DNA of 64,000 nt from Tigriopus japonicus (Eukaryota > Arthropoda > Copepoda > Harpacticoida > Harpacticidae), in the NCBI GenBank assembly GCA_010645155.1, contig CM021322.1, positions 6,863,124 through 6,927,123 of the forward strand. The letters run 5' to 3'. How positions within the stretch are numbered: position 1 is the stretch's first letter; each line of letters starts with the position of its first letter. The position numbers and the translations under genes were made by a program. Below are positions 1-14,200 of the stretch, piece by piece. The notes under the pieces were generated by a model. That model was given only the letters and a program-made list of their open reading frames with translations. It ran no database searches and was not told the origin of the DNA.

Positions 1-1793
1 TTTTAATTTTGCTTGTGCTTTTGGAATTAGCTTCACAACTTCAAATCGACAGAGCAATAATGATGATAATCTGATAATCAAAACATTCCAAAATTTAGTT
101 GTTTGAGAATGCTTTAAGCCCTAAAATGAATATTATTTTGTAATAAGTCTGTTTGACTAAATCGTGCTCATGATCAAAAAGGGATTTGTGGTGGTAAAAT
201 CTTAAAAGTTGAATTTATAAAGTAGTATTTAGCTACTTAAAAAGCGCATATTTCCCACTTTTTATCACATAAAACACCATTTTGACGACACAAAAAAGGG
301 TTTTTTGGCCTCCAACAGCTACATATTTTCTCACGGTGATAAGTGTGGAAAACTCAATTGAAACAATAAATAATAACATAACATCTTAATCATAAACGAA
401 AGTTGTCAAGTTGGCGCTCGAGTTTACCGAAATCAAGTCAATTCCTAGGTCGTCGAATGCAATATCCGTGCATCAGGAACCATTTGAGCAAAAACTAAAA
501 TCACTTCGGAACCAAAAAATAGAGTTGTTTCTCTAAGTGTAAGCACGTGTTTGCCCCTTTGTCTATGAAAAAAAGATCATCAATATTTCACTGCATGTTT
601 TCTCACTCTTGCACAAAATGTAACCATTTTGAAAGTGACAGATATCTAACAGTGTCATTTCAACATTGAGATGAATCTCGTGTGGAAATTCATCCGACAA
701 AGTGAGTGAACGTTTGAACAACTAGTTTTGTGGTTTTATGGACGTAAGTAAGGAAACGCCCTGAATGAACGTGTACGTGTGTCAATAGCATATTTCATTC
801 GGGATTCATCATTCGCTTTTGATCTTCATCAATGTTGTAAATCATCCGAAACAAAAACTTGATCGATTGATTGTGCTTCATCTCAAGCAATTCAACACAG
901 ATGAGCATTCATTTATTCAACCAAACAATTTTCAGTTGCAAACAACTCACCTTTCATGCAAAAACATTTTTTTCATGCTGAGCAACTATAGGATTTGGGA
1001 CTATTATTTCTAACAATCCGATGTTCATGAGTCATCACATTGTGAATCAATCCCAAACATCGAAAACTACCAATTCTTAAAGCCTAAAATGATGTTGGTA
1101 ACAAATACAATGCCTTTTACCTTTTATGGTCCACTTTTCCTGGTCGAAATGACAACTTTTTGAAACTGTTATACATACGGTATTTATGAGGAATTCCAAA
1201 ACATTTCACAATCCTTTCATTCGGGGACAAGGATCGTTCATGGATTCGTCGTCGATAGATGAAGGAACGATAAATTAACACGCTTTTTATGTATTCAAAA
1301 TTCTTCTTAGGAAAAATATGCAAAGAAATGCTGACATGAAGTAACATAAGATATTTTGTGAATTCTTTAAAAATGTTGAAAATTTGCTTCCGTTTCTAAA
1401 CTCGTTCTTTAAACATATACTAGAGCTTAAAATTTACCCAATGAAGAACCCAATTTTCCACAGCTATTTCAACGAGGGGCCAACTAGTTCCTTTTTTTCC
1501 TGTCGAAGCCTTCACGTACTACAAAACAAGTTCTCAAAACATGTCAAAAGTCCGTTCCCAGTTCATGAATACTACAGTACAACAGCCATGAAACAACTCG
1601 CTTCGGACAAATTCCCCGAGATAATAAAGAGATAAAGAAAGTGCTCCCAGTCTTTTCTCTTCTTCATTGAGATGTGGGTAATTTCAAGGGTTGAAAAGAC
1701 AACGTTTTTTGTGGCAATCTCGGTTGGCTCTTGATGTCAATCCGTTTTTCCCTCCCTGTTTTTTTTGTACGTTCACCAAATGAGTGTAATGGG
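1..1793. other. Non-coding, nothing recognised
   Basis: AT-rich sequence with only short chance reading frames (none above 85 codons with a recognisable motif). I see no domain, splice-consistent exon or repeat shared with the rest of the window. Confidence 0.5.
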
Positions 1794-2281
1794 TAGGGAC
1801 GGGCAAAAAGTGTAAAAAGATTTTTGGTAACATAAACACATTTATTTGCCTTTTTGCACTTTTCGCCATTATTTGCACGTTTTTTTTACGAATTCGGCGT
1901 AAACTGAACAAATTGTTGATAGTTAGCTATTTCTTCTTTAAAAATGTTTCTGTTTGGAAGATTTTTTTTCAAATTTGAAAACTAAATCTGATTTTATAGC
2001 TCCCAGCGTAGGCTACCATGGTATTGATTACTACTACTTCAGTATCTAAATTTTGCTCTTCAAGATTGAAAAATAACAAGCAGTTGACAAGAGAGTATCT
2101 GAAGCTTTTTGTTTCAGAAATTACAGTTTTTTGCGTTTTTTTCGATTTTATTTGCGCTTTTTTGGTTTTTACTTGCGCTTTTGACCTTTTTTTGCACTTT
2201 ATTTTACGATTTTGGGCTGATTTTTCTGCAACTTTTGGTAACCAAAAGCTTGTTTTGATTTGCACTTTTTGCCCGTCCCTA
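1794..2281. mobile_element. hAT-type MITE, copy 1
   Basis: A 488-bp element with terminal inverted repeats TAGGGACGGGCAAAAAGTG and its complement. It is flanked by a perfect 8-bp duplication GTAATGGG at 1786-1793 and 2282-2289. An 8-bp duplication with TAGGG-type ends is the signature of the hAT superfamily. The interior has no transposase, so this is a non-autonomous copy. Related copies lie at 39414-39997 and 62701-63178. Confidence 0.85.
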
Positions 2282-2644
2282 GTAATGGGTCATTACTCAA
2301 AATGATGCGCATAAATGGCGATGCTAGGTGAAGATGCTGGTTGGACTGTCTTTTTGAAGAATGGAATGAACTTGGTTGATAAAAAGCGAGACACAGAAGA
2401 ATTTCGATTACTCACCCAAGGGCGGCGGGAATCACTGTCGAGATGCAAATTCCTCATGAAGTCTCAGTTCAAGTCATGAATACATAACGTCGGAAATAGA
2501 CAATAACTGCGGACGTTTTTAAACTCTAGACAGATACAAACGGAAACGTCAAAACATTACTCTTTAATTTCGATTCGATTCATGTTTGTTGGATATCTCT
2601 GCGATCTTCATGAGGCTCCTGTCGTTTCGACATAAATATTTCAG

Positions 2645-2735
2645 GATGGGTAAAATACTCGGAATCGAACCCATGACCCTGAAAAGAGAATGGTCGTGCG
2701 TTCGGTAGTTGCGCTGCAACCATATCTACTTATTC
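2645..2735 (-). repeat. tRNA-derived SINE or tRNA pseudogene
   Basis: On the minus strand there is a B-box-like GGGTTCGATTCC preceded by tRNA-like sequence with an A-box-like region. The arms do not pair well enough for a working tRNA. It is best read as a SINE head or decayed tRNA copy. Confidence 0.45.
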
Positions 2736-4148
2736 TATTAACTTGATCAGTTTTGACAAAGTTCATTCTTAGAACACACTTTTGAAGTCAAACTTGCTGA
2801 TATTTTATTTCAGGATATCCCAGATATTTATTTCGTCATAAATATGGATTAGGCTAGAGACCTTTTCAAGATGAATAGTTTTGTAAATTATATTGTTTAT
2901 GGTCAAACGGTTAGTTGCCCCTTTTTCCGATGTTCTCATAAGAACAGTCTGCTTCAACCTCCTTCATAAAAATTCTAACCCTTCACATCTTAACCAGTGT
3001 TTCTGAACGAATTTTTTTTAAAAATCACTCATCTAGCTCATCACTTTTGGCACACTCCATCAATGTACATATTGGTTATTAAGTCCCATATTTCTTCCTT
3101 TTTGGTATTGGTTACATTCGTTACCCCTCAGATTTATAACCCCCATTTTGTTTTTTCATTGACAGAATCCAGACTTGAAATGTCGATTCTTCGGGCGGTT
3201 ACTTACTTCAAGATCTTTTGCGAGGACTTCTCAACGACTTAAACAGCAAATCCAAGAAGTCGTGAGAAAATGTGAATGTCCACACTAACCAGACTCTCAA
3301 TCCATCTTCTGCTACTTTAATTCGTTTACTAAAGCTCTTGATAAAGAAAGGAACGTTTTGGTAAAGTGTGACGATTCTTAATAAGGAGTCCAAGTTCTAC
3401 TGGGATCCATTATTGGCCATAAACAATCATTGAAAACGGCTTCGTAAACAACAACAGGAACCACTCGAATCCTCGGGAAATAAATCATCTCAAAGACTCT
3501 TGTCGCAACCGATCTTGAGGTTTCCATTTGGATCAATTGCTTACCACGCCATTGGACATTATTTTCGGGTAGGCTGCTATAGCCAGAACTTTTTGTTCGC
3601 TACCCTCTTTTCGTGTCTTTTCTTGGCTTGGTTCTTTCGTTTTTAATGCATGAAAGGTAATGATTTCCTACATCGTTGGTTGAGTCACTTGGTAAAAAAA
3701 GATCACTTCGATTCGGTTGCTTCTCTCTCTTGAGCAACACGGTGGTTGAATTCTTCCTCCATATGCTATTGGTTGCTGAAGAAGAAGAAGACGATGATGA
3801 TGATGATGATAATGATCAAGATGATGATAATATATAATCACTGTGTCCGTGGGTAAGAGCTTTTCTTTCGGAAAGACTGGAAAAAAGAGCGACAAAGGCT
3901 GACATCATGTAGAATTGGAGCGTTCATTCGAGATTGAGAGCCATTCAATGCCATCTTGCATCCCTGTGCATACATATTAATTAGACCAAGCTTGGGATGG
4001 AGCAATAATGACTTTAAATCCGGATCAAGAAAAGCATATCTCAAGAAGGAAGTAGTTTTTGAATACGGGTATTTGAAAATCCAAGTCGGAGTGAACGAAA
4101 TTAATGGTGCCATAAGACTTTCAATAATATTGCTCTTTATCAGACTTG

Positions 4149-4236
4149 TGTTTGTTTGTTTGTTTGTTTGTTTGTTTGTTTGTTTGTTTGTTTGTTTGTT
4201 TGTTTGTTTGTTTGTTTGTTTGTTTGTTTGTTTGTT
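4149..4236. repeat. (GTTT)n microsatellite
   Basis: About 22 uninterrupted copies of the tetranucleotide TTTG. It creates an artificial Phe-Val-Cys-Leu reading frame that is not a gene. Confidence 0.97.
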
Positions 4237-4456
4237 GAGGAGTCAGAATGCAGCTTCGCAGCTGCGAACTGATAGAGGCTGATTCACAAAAAGCTCACAG
4301 GTTCGTGATGCCCTTTGCACATTTTGCATTTGAAATGAAAGAAGTTAAAGCTTGGTTTGAAAAATGATGTAATTGAATGAAATTTTATTATCAATCAATT
4401 AATTATTTTATTACATTAATTAATGATGTAATTCAATTACTTTTGGTAACTTATTT

Positions 4457-4556
4457 TAATTGTAATGAAATGCATTTGAAAAAAAAGTAATTGTAATGAA
4501 ATGCATTTGAAAATAAAGTAATTGTAATGAAATGCATTTGAAAATAAAGTAATTGT
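4457..4556. repeat. 31-bp tandem repeat
   Basis: Three nearly identical 31-bp units built around TAATGAAATGCATTTGAAA, starting at about 4457, 4488 and 4519, followed by a partial unit. They sit in very AT-rich sequence. Confidence 0.9.
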
Positions 4557-4998
4557 ATTTGATTACTTTTGAGACCAATGTAATCCGAATTGTAATTAGT
4601 TACATTTTAGAAGTAAGTGACACAGGTGTGCTCTTTATCAATGATCATCAATCATCAAGTTTGTAAGGTTGCGTGAATTTAGTTTGCTTCGAGGTGCAAG
4701 AATAAAGAGCAAAAAACGAGAGGTTGAGCGACTAACTGAGCAGTTACAACTCCATGAAAAAATAGCAAGATTGAAACTTTTTTGAAAGATAGCTTATTTC
4801 TTGGGGAAATGAGCACAAAACTGGCTGGACTTTATGGAACACATTTATGATCTTCAATCAAGTTACCTAGAAGTGCAACAAATTGCCTACATTTTGGAGC
4901 AGGGTAGAAGACATTTTTCTGTGGTTTGTTTGACGTGTTAGTTCACCTCCTTACTACGTTTCTGCTTAACAAATGGAACAATAAAGTAAACCGATATA

Positions 4999-6293
4999 CT
5001 AGGTGGGGTGAAAAGTAACCTCCTTGACCGCCAAAATGCGATGAAATTGCAAAAAGTGTTTATAATATATTGTAGTTTATTCATATTTAGGCAAAGAGGC
5101 CAAATTTCAGAATGATGCTGCCCGTAGTTTTGTTTCGACATCTGACTTTCGCTAACTTGTTTGTCATCATGTTGAAAATGGAAAAAGGCGATTTTCGTTC
5201 TCTCACAAAACATTATTTTTTGAGAGGCAAAACGGCGAAGGAAACGAAAATAAAGTTGGACAAGTACCATGGGACAACTGCTCCGTCAGACTATACGGTC
5301 AAATATTGGTTTCGAGAATTTCGTTGTGGCCGAAACTCCACCACAGATCAATCTCGCAGCGGCCGGCCCTCTGATGTGGTGACAGACGAAAATGTCAAAA
5401 AACTTCATGAAATGGTGCTGGCTGACCGTAAAGTTAAAGTGCGTGAGCTAGCTGAAGCTATCAAGATTAGTACTGAGCGTACACGCTATATTTTGGGTGA
5501 TATTCTTCATATGAAAAAGTTATCTTGCCGGTGGGTGCCGCGCATGCTCACTCCTGACCAAAAGCACGAACGCAAACGCACTTCGGAACTGTGTTTAAAC
5601 TTGCTAATGCGGAATCAGAAGGACTTTTGGCGTCGATTGGTGACTGTTGATGAAACCTGGATCCACTATTACACACCAGAGAACCGGATGAGTGCCCGGC
5701 AATGGACTGAAGCCGGCACAAGCGCTCCAAAGCGCCCGAGGGAGACTCAATGGGTCAGAAAGATTTTGGCGTCGGTTTTTTGGGATTGTCATGGCATTCT
5801 CTTCGTAGACTATCTCGAAAAGAATAAAACCACTAACAGTGAATACTATTGTGGATTATTGGTGCGATTGAAAGCCGAAATCGCGGCAAAACGACCTCAC
5901 ATGCAGGGCAAAAGTGTTTTGTTTTTGCAAGACAATGCGCCCGCTCACAAGAGCATCACAACCACGAATAAAATCATGGACTTGCACTTCCAATTGCTTC
6001 CCCATCCACCGTATTCACCCGACTTGGCTCCCTCGGACTACTATCTGTTCCCAAACCTCAAAAGATGGCTGATAAATAAAAAATTCACCTCACGCGAGGA
6101 AATAATCAACGCCGCGGATTAGTATTTTGAGGACCTTCCGGGAAATTACTTTTCAGACGGGATAAAAAAGTTGGAAAATCGCTGGAAACGGTGTATCGAT
6201 CTCAAAGGGGATGATTATATTGAATGAAATAAAATTTATTTTTAAAAAATTAACTCGTTCATTCTCAAGGAGGTAACTTTTCACCCCGCCTAG
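4999..6293 (+). mobile_element. mariner transposon (near complete)
   Basis: A 1,295-bp element with inverted ends beginning CTAGGTGGGGTGAAAAGTAA. It is flanked by TA target duplications (4997-4998 and 6294-6295). Length, TA duplication and transposase are all typical of mariner. The ends match with few differences, so the insertion is not very old. The transposase resembles the irritans group by eye; this subgroup is tentative. Confidence 0.93.
5178..6227 (+). pseudogene. mariner transposase, one premature stop
   Basis: The protein would cut and join the mariner ends. The likely start is the MEKGDF methionine at 5178, the usual mariner N terminus. Visible motifs are an N-terminal helix-turn-helix region, the linker WVPRMLT, and the catalytic DD34D set: TVDETW, FLQDNAPAH and YSPDLAPSDY with 34 residues between the last two aspartates. 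Codon TAG at 6120-6122 truncates the protein about 34 residues early. The frame then continues without shift to TGA at 6225-6227, with recognisable C-terminal mariner sequence (GIKKLENRW). All three catalytic residues precede the stop. The copy is therefore one nonsense change away from the family's full length, and its activity as it stands is doubtful. Confidence 0.9.
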
Positions 6294-8002
6294 TAGAAGA
6301 GAGGAGGACTCCATTGTATGAACTAGTACACAATGATACAATTTATTACAGTCCACGAGTACTAACTACAATTCTTCATGGACAGAAACGTTACTCCGGT
6401 TAGGTCAGTGGAGATTTGCTTTGAACACATTTCATCAGTCTGACACCAAAGGTGCCAAGTGACTTGATTCATCATGCATTGCTCTTGTTCGAGCAAAGTA
6501 GCCAAATGAGCGATTTCCCAAGTGACTCCCTGAATTCGGGAATTTTAATATGAAAGCGGACCATTCGGTTTCTGGGATGACTTACGGATCTCGATACTGT
6601 ACAATCATCTATTTTTCTTTTCATTTGGCATAACCTTCAACCCACTACTATACGAGTCCCTGAATAAATAATTGATAAATGCATGAATAATTTTCATTTG
6701 TGTTCTCGGCTCTTTTCAACTCTATTTGAATGATACTGAAGTTACTTTTTATTCGCATATTATTACCAGGCAAACACCAAAAACACTTGTCTTTGAGGTT
6801 TCGTAGAATGACAACTATAAATTGCGTGAAATTGACACATTATAAAGTTTAGTGTTATTCCTCATGGCTAGAGCATGGATAAAAAATTCGAACAGTAGAA
6901 AAAGTTTTTTTCCCTTTTTGATAGATTCAACATTTTTAGTAGCTTTTGCAAACTTTTCCAACAAACTGAAAATAAGTCATTACTTGTGCTTGCGATTTTT
7001 TCAAAAAAAACTTATTTATCTGTTTCAATTTTTCAAAATCTCTTTCAAAACAAGCTTTTGAAAGAGTACTAAAGATGGCGTTGGAAGACCAAAAACACTA
7101 GAGTTGGATGTACGTCCTCCATGAAATTTATAGTAGATCCTTGGACTTACCTTAGCTGCAATGATCTAATTGTTTAGAGCTCTTATAGTTGAATAAAACA
7201 CTGCCATGAATATAGTTCACTTAATAGAGTGTTCATTGGTACGAACAAGATTGCGTCAATTTAAGATTTAGCTTTTTTGCCAAACATGATGTGGAAAAAG
7301 TACTTTCTATTCAAGGGTGACTTTCTATCAAGATAAGATAGATGATAGTACTTCAGCCTTGCAATGGAGTTCCAAGAGTACTATTGAATAAAGAGTTGAT
7401 TTTGATATAATTACAATTATGTAAACTTTTCCATCATTTAAATGCATGGTTCTCATCGAAACATATTGAAGTGTTACCTGGTTGCAGATTTTCATGGATT
7501 TCGAAGCATAAACGTACTTGACTAAGCATAAAAGCTTATATTTGCCAACTTCTTTTTTTTTTTTTACTTTTTTGCCGTTTTTTTTCTTTTTTAAAACCTT
7601 TTCATTTGTTTTTCAACTTTTTTTTTTCCCTTCCTCTACTTATGAGTCATAATATAACAGAAAAAGAACATTTGTATTTTCAAGAGCTTTATTTAGAGAT
7701 TTACGTTGCTATTTAGCTTAAAATCAGGCATGATTATTTTCCAACATAATATATCAAATTTTGATAGTTAGTGTCAAATTCAAAGGAATATCATTAATAT
7801 TTATTATTTTTGGGAAAAAAACCCAGCAGGCATGAGCAAACCTAGACCATACCACCAGAGTAATTTAGTTTAAAGAGATCTATGAGATCTATTGGTTCTA
7901 CTTAGAATTTCCACAGGAATAGAGAAGAAACGGGAAAGCCCAAGAAAAAGTGCAAAGCTTGGTAGAAAATACGAGACCATGAACGAACGGCCTTCAAGTC
8001 AA
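6294..8002. other. Non-coding spacer
   Basis: No supported gene. Contains T-rich low-complexity sequence at about 7549-7630. Nothing else recognised. Confidence 0.5.
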
Positions 8003-8075
8003 CACCATCAAGACGAAGGCCATGGTCTTCCATAAAGGTCGTCTGCCACCCACTTTCTTCTACATGAACTCTAGG
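8003..8075 (+). mobile_element. LINE-A reverse transcriptase scrap
   Basis: A short stretch encodes KTKAMVFHKGRLPPT, nearly identical to the LINE fragment at about 31166-31225. It is a truncated remnant of the same non-LTR family. Confidence 0.75.
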
Positions 8076-8188
8076 GCACACTATTTTTTACAAATTATCT
8101 TTTTAGGAGACATGTAAAGGAAATTTGACATTTTTTTGTGGTTTTGGTTTACTCAAACAATTATTGGGTGTTTATTGCTTTTAGTCTT

Positions 8189-8194
8189 TTTATT
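8189..8194 (-). promoter_or_regulatory. Candidate poly(A) signal of the hig-like gene
   Basis: AATAAA on the minus strand about 46 bases past the stop codon at 8240. A second AATAAA lies at 8171-8176. Placement fits the 3' end of the sushi/Ig gene. Confidence 0.5.
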
Positions 8195-8239
8195 TCTCAT
8201 ACGATCACTGTTTGGAATTACATTGTTATCTCAAAAGAA

Positions 8240-11200
8240 TTAACGAGTTGAACCCATATAGTTGTGACATTTGGGCACCCGATCCGACCATCCACCATTT
8301 TCTAGACATTGAAGCTTCTGTTTTCCAGTGTTGAGGAAACCTGAATGGCATTGAACCAAGATTTTGTCACCGATCTCATACAAGAACTTGACCGGAGTTA
8401 TTCGACCATGGACAGGGTCCCCTGGGAATCGACAAGCTCGTTTGCCTGCAATAGAGAGCCAAATTTCTTTTTTGTCACCTTACTGCATTTTTTATCATAA
8501 TAAAATTGATGTAGCGAATGAACCTATGCAACTCATTAGATATGAAAAGACAAAATCACAACACCATGTTAATCATCATTGGAGACTCGAATTAAGTAGA
8601 AATAAGCGTCTAAAAATATGCTTTTAGGTGGAATGAGTGGCGAATTTTTTAGGGTCAGAAATAAATGGCTGCAAAAACTTTTGGAAATCTGAAAATTGCG
8701 AAGAGAAAGCCGTTTAACAGATGAACCATTTTAAGTCAAACACCAAAAAAAGTTCCTGCGAGCTAAACAGTCAACTTTTAGAACAAAAATAAACATAGTA
8801 TTTATACTTCTTGATTTTGATGAAATTTTCAAAATTTTATCCACTTTTCTGCAAGTATCTTTTTGAACTTACAAAATGGCGTAGCGTGTGACCAAAGACC
8901 CGTGTCTGTGCACCGGATGATGGGCTCACCAATAAGGACGTAGCCTTCATGACAAGTATATTGCACCGTATGACCGACCAGATATTTGTCGCGCGACAGG
9001 ATCTTCCCGTTATGTGGCGCCAAAGGCGGTGGACATTCAATAGCTGAAGGAAAGAGGTTGGGTGAGAAAGACATTCCACGATACGCTGGGTTTCCAAATT
9101 TCTTACCTTCACATTTTGGAACAGTTCCGGTCCAATTTCCTCTGGAGCCACACGCGATGCTCTCCTTGCCAACCAATTTGTAACCAAATGGGCATAGAAA
9201 TTCGGCTTCACCCTTGTAGCTGTTGTTAAGGGCTAGAACCCGGAGATGAGGATCCAAGATTTCCAAAGCGGAACATCGAGTGGGTTCACAGTGTGGCGGA
9301 CTTCTCGACCATTGACCTACAGTGTGACAACAAAGTGTGATCGCACTTAAGTGTTACCCTTCTTAAAGACAATCCCTCTGTCTGTTTGAGGTTGTCTATT
9401 CAAAACCAAGGTAATCAGCTGATCACAGCTAGAGACGCTTAATCACAGCCAGCAATGGTATGAATTGAAATCTACATTTGTGATTTGTCCTCAGCTTCCC
9501 TGTTGTTGGAAGCCATGCTCAAACAGTTGAAATTCAAAATGCCCGAACTAAGAAAATGTTATTGGGAGACTTTAATTGACTTTGTGTGGCTTCAAAAGGA
9601 CCGCGTCCAACTATTCTTGTCTTACTTTCATTGAAAAAAATCTATTAGTGCTAGTATTGCCTTTGTAGCACGATTTTTTTCTAGCTTTTTTGATCAGCAA
9701 CAAAAATTAGCCTGTGTGTATATTTCAGAGCCAGGTTCAAATAAGTGAATTTGAAAGGGGTCAGGACTTTAATGGCACATTGTAGCCAAAGGAAAGCGAA
9801 GGTTTATATATAAAAACTTGAAGTGTCGAAAACTTGGTAGTGGAATTCATGGTACAATTCTTAAGATAGCATCTGAGAGAAAAGTTAGCCCATGGCTGGA
9901 CCTGAAGTCCTTTCTACTGGAGTTCCTCGCATGTTCAGCATTAATGCTTGGATTCAGGAGTTAATCCAGACTTTGTCTATCCCTGTGAGAGATCAACTTG
10001 GCCTTGATCTCTTCGTAAAAGCAACCTATGCTGGAAGGGGAAGGAATATTTTTGGAGAAGGTTCTCATCCCTGGGATTTTTTCCAAGTCCTGTTCCAGTT
10101 TCCTCCCTTCATGCACTGCACATTCCGGTGATTTATTGGCTCAACGTGGCACTTTCGCATCAATAAAACATGAAGCTCATCCTCTGATCCAATACAACTC
10201 CAAAAAGGAACTTCTTTTTTTAAGGCCAAATTCTGTTAGCATCATTTTGTACAAGGTAAACATGTGCTTGAAATCCCCCAGATTACCACAGGCTTCAGCT
10301 TAGCCCCGAGAAATGGTCCAAAAAAGGGTTCATATTTTAAAGGAAAGTACATCAAACAGAATGATAAATGAGTGGACTTCGTTTGGAACAAGATTTCTCC
10401 AATGTTCCGAAGAGATCAAAGCGATGGAGAAGATTCATGTTAAAAGTGCTCTGGTTTGAAAATATGAAGAATGATTATTCTCACCGTTCTTCTGGCATGC
10501 AATCTTCTCTGGACCTTGAAGCACAAATCCAAGGGGACACGAAAACGTGGCCACAGATCCGATTTTGCGGCTCTCCAAACGACTTTCCAGTTCCACATCG
10601 GCAATATGGAACTCGGGACATTGGACATCTGAAATGTTGAAACATCCATTACTCAGATGCTGTCTGATCTACAGTGTGATTTGATTTTCACTTGACATTT
10701 TCCAGTCCAAAGGACGAGTTCCTTGACGTATAAACAAACTGGAAACGGGCAATTCAATTATCGTGGAGGTCAGGCTGGCGTTTCAATCTGACATTTGAGA
10801 CATGTGTCAGAAGCAGACGAGCTGTGCATTTGTGCCCTTCCTTCCTTCCTTCCTGTCTCCTTAGAGGTCTCTATCATGTCCAAATGAGTTTGCAACACTA
10901 AAACGGGGCTCCAAAAGTTGGTTGGAACCCAACACACGCATTGCTTGATTTCTAAGCTCCGTAGTTTCAAACCTCGTAAACTTCCCGACAAGTTCGACGG
11001 CCTCCAGCAGGCTCTTGAAATTGGTTCAATTTCCGATGTTGAGACGGTATATTTTATGAAACGAACTTTGAAAGGTTCTCTCCCTCTTTCTCAGTGCTGC
11101 CAATTGTCTGTCATTTCAAGCTTTTTCGAGGTTTTCCAACTTGTTCCTTTCTACTCTAACGATGGATCGGAAAACATTTCCAATTGAAAGCAGAACTGTG

Positions 11201-14200
11201 CTCGGGAATTGTTCAATAAAAAAGAGCTGGCTCATGCTTGCATGCCCGTCCACTTTTTGGAAATAAACTTTGATGAGTGATTATTTGATCGTAAACTTCG
11301 TTCCAAATGTTCCAATAAGAGGAACAAGAAGAAGTTCGTTCAAGTGGAGTTTTCACTCACTCGTCGCGTTTCCATCATAAACCTTGGAGTAAGTAGAGTC
11401 GTTCCAGGTGGTTGTGCACTCCCATGAAGCATGGACCTGTTCCAACAAATGAATGGGAACGAAATAAATCTCCTCCGGGTTTGTCACTCTCTCGACAAAT
11501 GTGGGAGAGGATCTGAACAAAAATTTATGTTCCACTCCTGTCTTTGTTCCCAATTTGGAGAAGTGGCCAAAAGATAACATCCAACAAGGAAAGTCGGTTC
11601 CAATCTCGAAGTAGGTAGATAGACGTTCAATCAGAGCTAACAATCTCGTGCCTTTGGTCTTTTTTCAGTATGGATTCTCGTGGAAGTAACCTTGAGCCTT
11701 TAGTTGGCATTCATTCCTGGAAAGACTACTACCTTATCGTTAAGAGCCAACCAAGTCAACAGGGTTCATTAAAGACAGAGTGGCTTTAAAAGCTTACGAT
11801 TCCACTCTGGAGACTCTCGGCTTTCAATTGGCTAGCAAACTTAGCTTATACACTCATGTCCCTTTTTTGGAACCACCACAGAAAGCAACCAGTAAGTTGG
11901 TTCGGGATCAAACCCAAAAATCAGGTCGGTGAAGGGAAATACGAGTGACAAAAGATCCAACATGATATGTTCCAGTTCCAAATTGAATCTGTCGCTTGAG
12001 AAGCTTGCGAATCCGATATCTTTGGCAGCTCAGTTGAAACCTCGAAGACTCTCTTTCTCAACGAGGAAAGTGGCCCCAATCTCACTCATCTTGAAGACCA
12101 CAAGACCTTTCGAGAAATGTCAGAACCACGCCAGAGCACAGCCTTGTAGAATGAGAGGCCTTGAAATCGGTCTTGGCAAATGACAGGTCTCTCTTGGCGG
12201 AAAGCAACCAAGGCTGCTCCGAACAACCTTCAGTACTGATTGCTGCTCAAGATTACCTTCAAAATGGACTTTGTGTGTGTGAAAATGGGAGAGCAATTTC
12301 TCGGGGTTTTGAGCAAATGGCTCAGGGATCCAATCCCGCCCGAACTTTGGACATGCCGAACAAATTGAGAAAGAAGATCGGTTAATCGGTTGTATTCCAT
12401 GGTTGTTTTTCTGGGCAATATTTCTCCTTAAACGTTTCATTTCAAAAACCAAAGGAATACATGAGTGAGACATTTCATAAATGTTTGACGAAAACACAGA
12501 TGAACGCTGAACTTATAGACCTTTTTCCGCTTTAAATTAAAGATTACTATACTTTTAACTATGCATTTTAAGTTGGTTAAAAACATATCGATTTCCTAAA
12601 TCAATATGTTTTCACGTCTGAAGTGGAATATCTCTTCCAAATTTATGGCAGCTTAAACATTTCAATATACAAAATAATCCAATTTGAAAAGAAAACAAGT
12701 CTTTTGTTCCTTCTTTAATTAGTTAAAACTGGGGTAATGCAAAGAACCATAGCAAAAATATTTTAACCAAATCCATCACTTTTTGTCCAATCTAATGGGT
12801 TAAAAATGAAAAGTCGATTGATCAGAAATCGACCCTGACTTTTTCACATTTCAAATTTGTACGGTTCCATATTGTCCCTTGACTTCCAAGGAAAACCTCC
12901 TAAACCCTAACTTGAAGACAGAACTGTGGGTTGACATGAAAACAAAGCCATCATTCGGTCGTTTCAAGCACTCCAATTTGCTTTTGGTACCCGCAGGTCA
13001 GAAAGAAGTGCAATCCCTTGTTTCTCGGTCAACTTCTAAGATTTATCTGCGATAACATGAACGAGGTTGGAGGCTGATGGACAAAGTTAAAACAGTCCTG
13101 GAGTTCGAGATAAGAGTGCATTTTTGAAGGAACCGTCGCACCGAGTTTTTTGCCGTTGTTGTTATTTCACACCATAACCGTGATTAGTGCATGCTTTCTC
13201 CGCGGGAAATCCCCCATGCATTATGCACATATGTCCACTCAACCACGGGTATGTATATCCAGGAAACTATTAAATCTAGGCATCTCTGGATGGGAGAAAA
13301 AAAGAAGACAAATCCAATCTTGGAGTTGATGCATCTTGCGAGAGAAGTTGCAATGTGTTTGATGTAATTGAGCAGAAAATGGTGATTCTCCAAGGAACTG
13401 CGGAAACAGGATCTTGGAGCTTACGACGTAGTTCAATGTTGGTTCTTTTTAATTGAGAGATTCAAAAGTTTGAGAACTGCATCAGAACTGAAAAGTTCGT
13501 TCCTGACTTGAAAAAACAAGATTTGATTGGATCCCTTTGACAAAGAGCGAGACGAAAGGGATTCCCCTTCAAATTTACATATGAAGTTTCAATGATGAAG
13601 AAGACACGCCTGCTCTCTGAATACATTTAAAGAACCTTCAAGTTAGATAGGATGATGACGATGAGCTCGAGATTGGATTCTTCAGCTCCAAAGGGCTCGA
13701 AAATTACACCATTGTTTGCTTTGATAAGAACTTTTCCGTGCATTCCCAAAGAAGATGCGACTGTGAGAGACAAGTGCCTGATTCCTCCTTCTCACTCACT
13801 CTCTTTCTCGCTTTCGTAGAATAAACTGCATCTCAGGGAAAGTTCGTTTCCGTGTTACTTGCTCACTACGATGTTGGCTCAAAAATGGATTAGAATGGTG
13901 TGCCAGGAAAGCCAATGATATTACTATTTGGTTGAGGGTCCCTGGAGCATCCAAAGGTCGTCGCTCTCGCTCAGTTTCCTCGGGTGTCTACGTACATGGT
14001 ATTTTGTGTACAATGCGATCCTCCAAGGAACTGAGAAACACCTCAACCTTACCTGCCATTGCTGCAGACCCAATCAAGGGGAACAAATGAAGAAATGGAC
14101 CTGCTATAAAATAGACTTGAGTTGGTTCCAAATGAGTTGAGAGCAATGAAGATCTGGCTCTGGAGTGGAAACAATTACAGGTTCCGTCGACCCTGATGAG

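Noticed and set aside
3956..4282. 108-codon frame with Phe-Val-Cys-Leu repeats
   Set aside because: Produced by the (GTTT)n microsatellite, not a gene.
12120..12497. 125-codon frame on the minus strand
   Set aside because: Lies in intron 6 of the hig-like gene, has no domain or splice support, and overlaps other chance frames.
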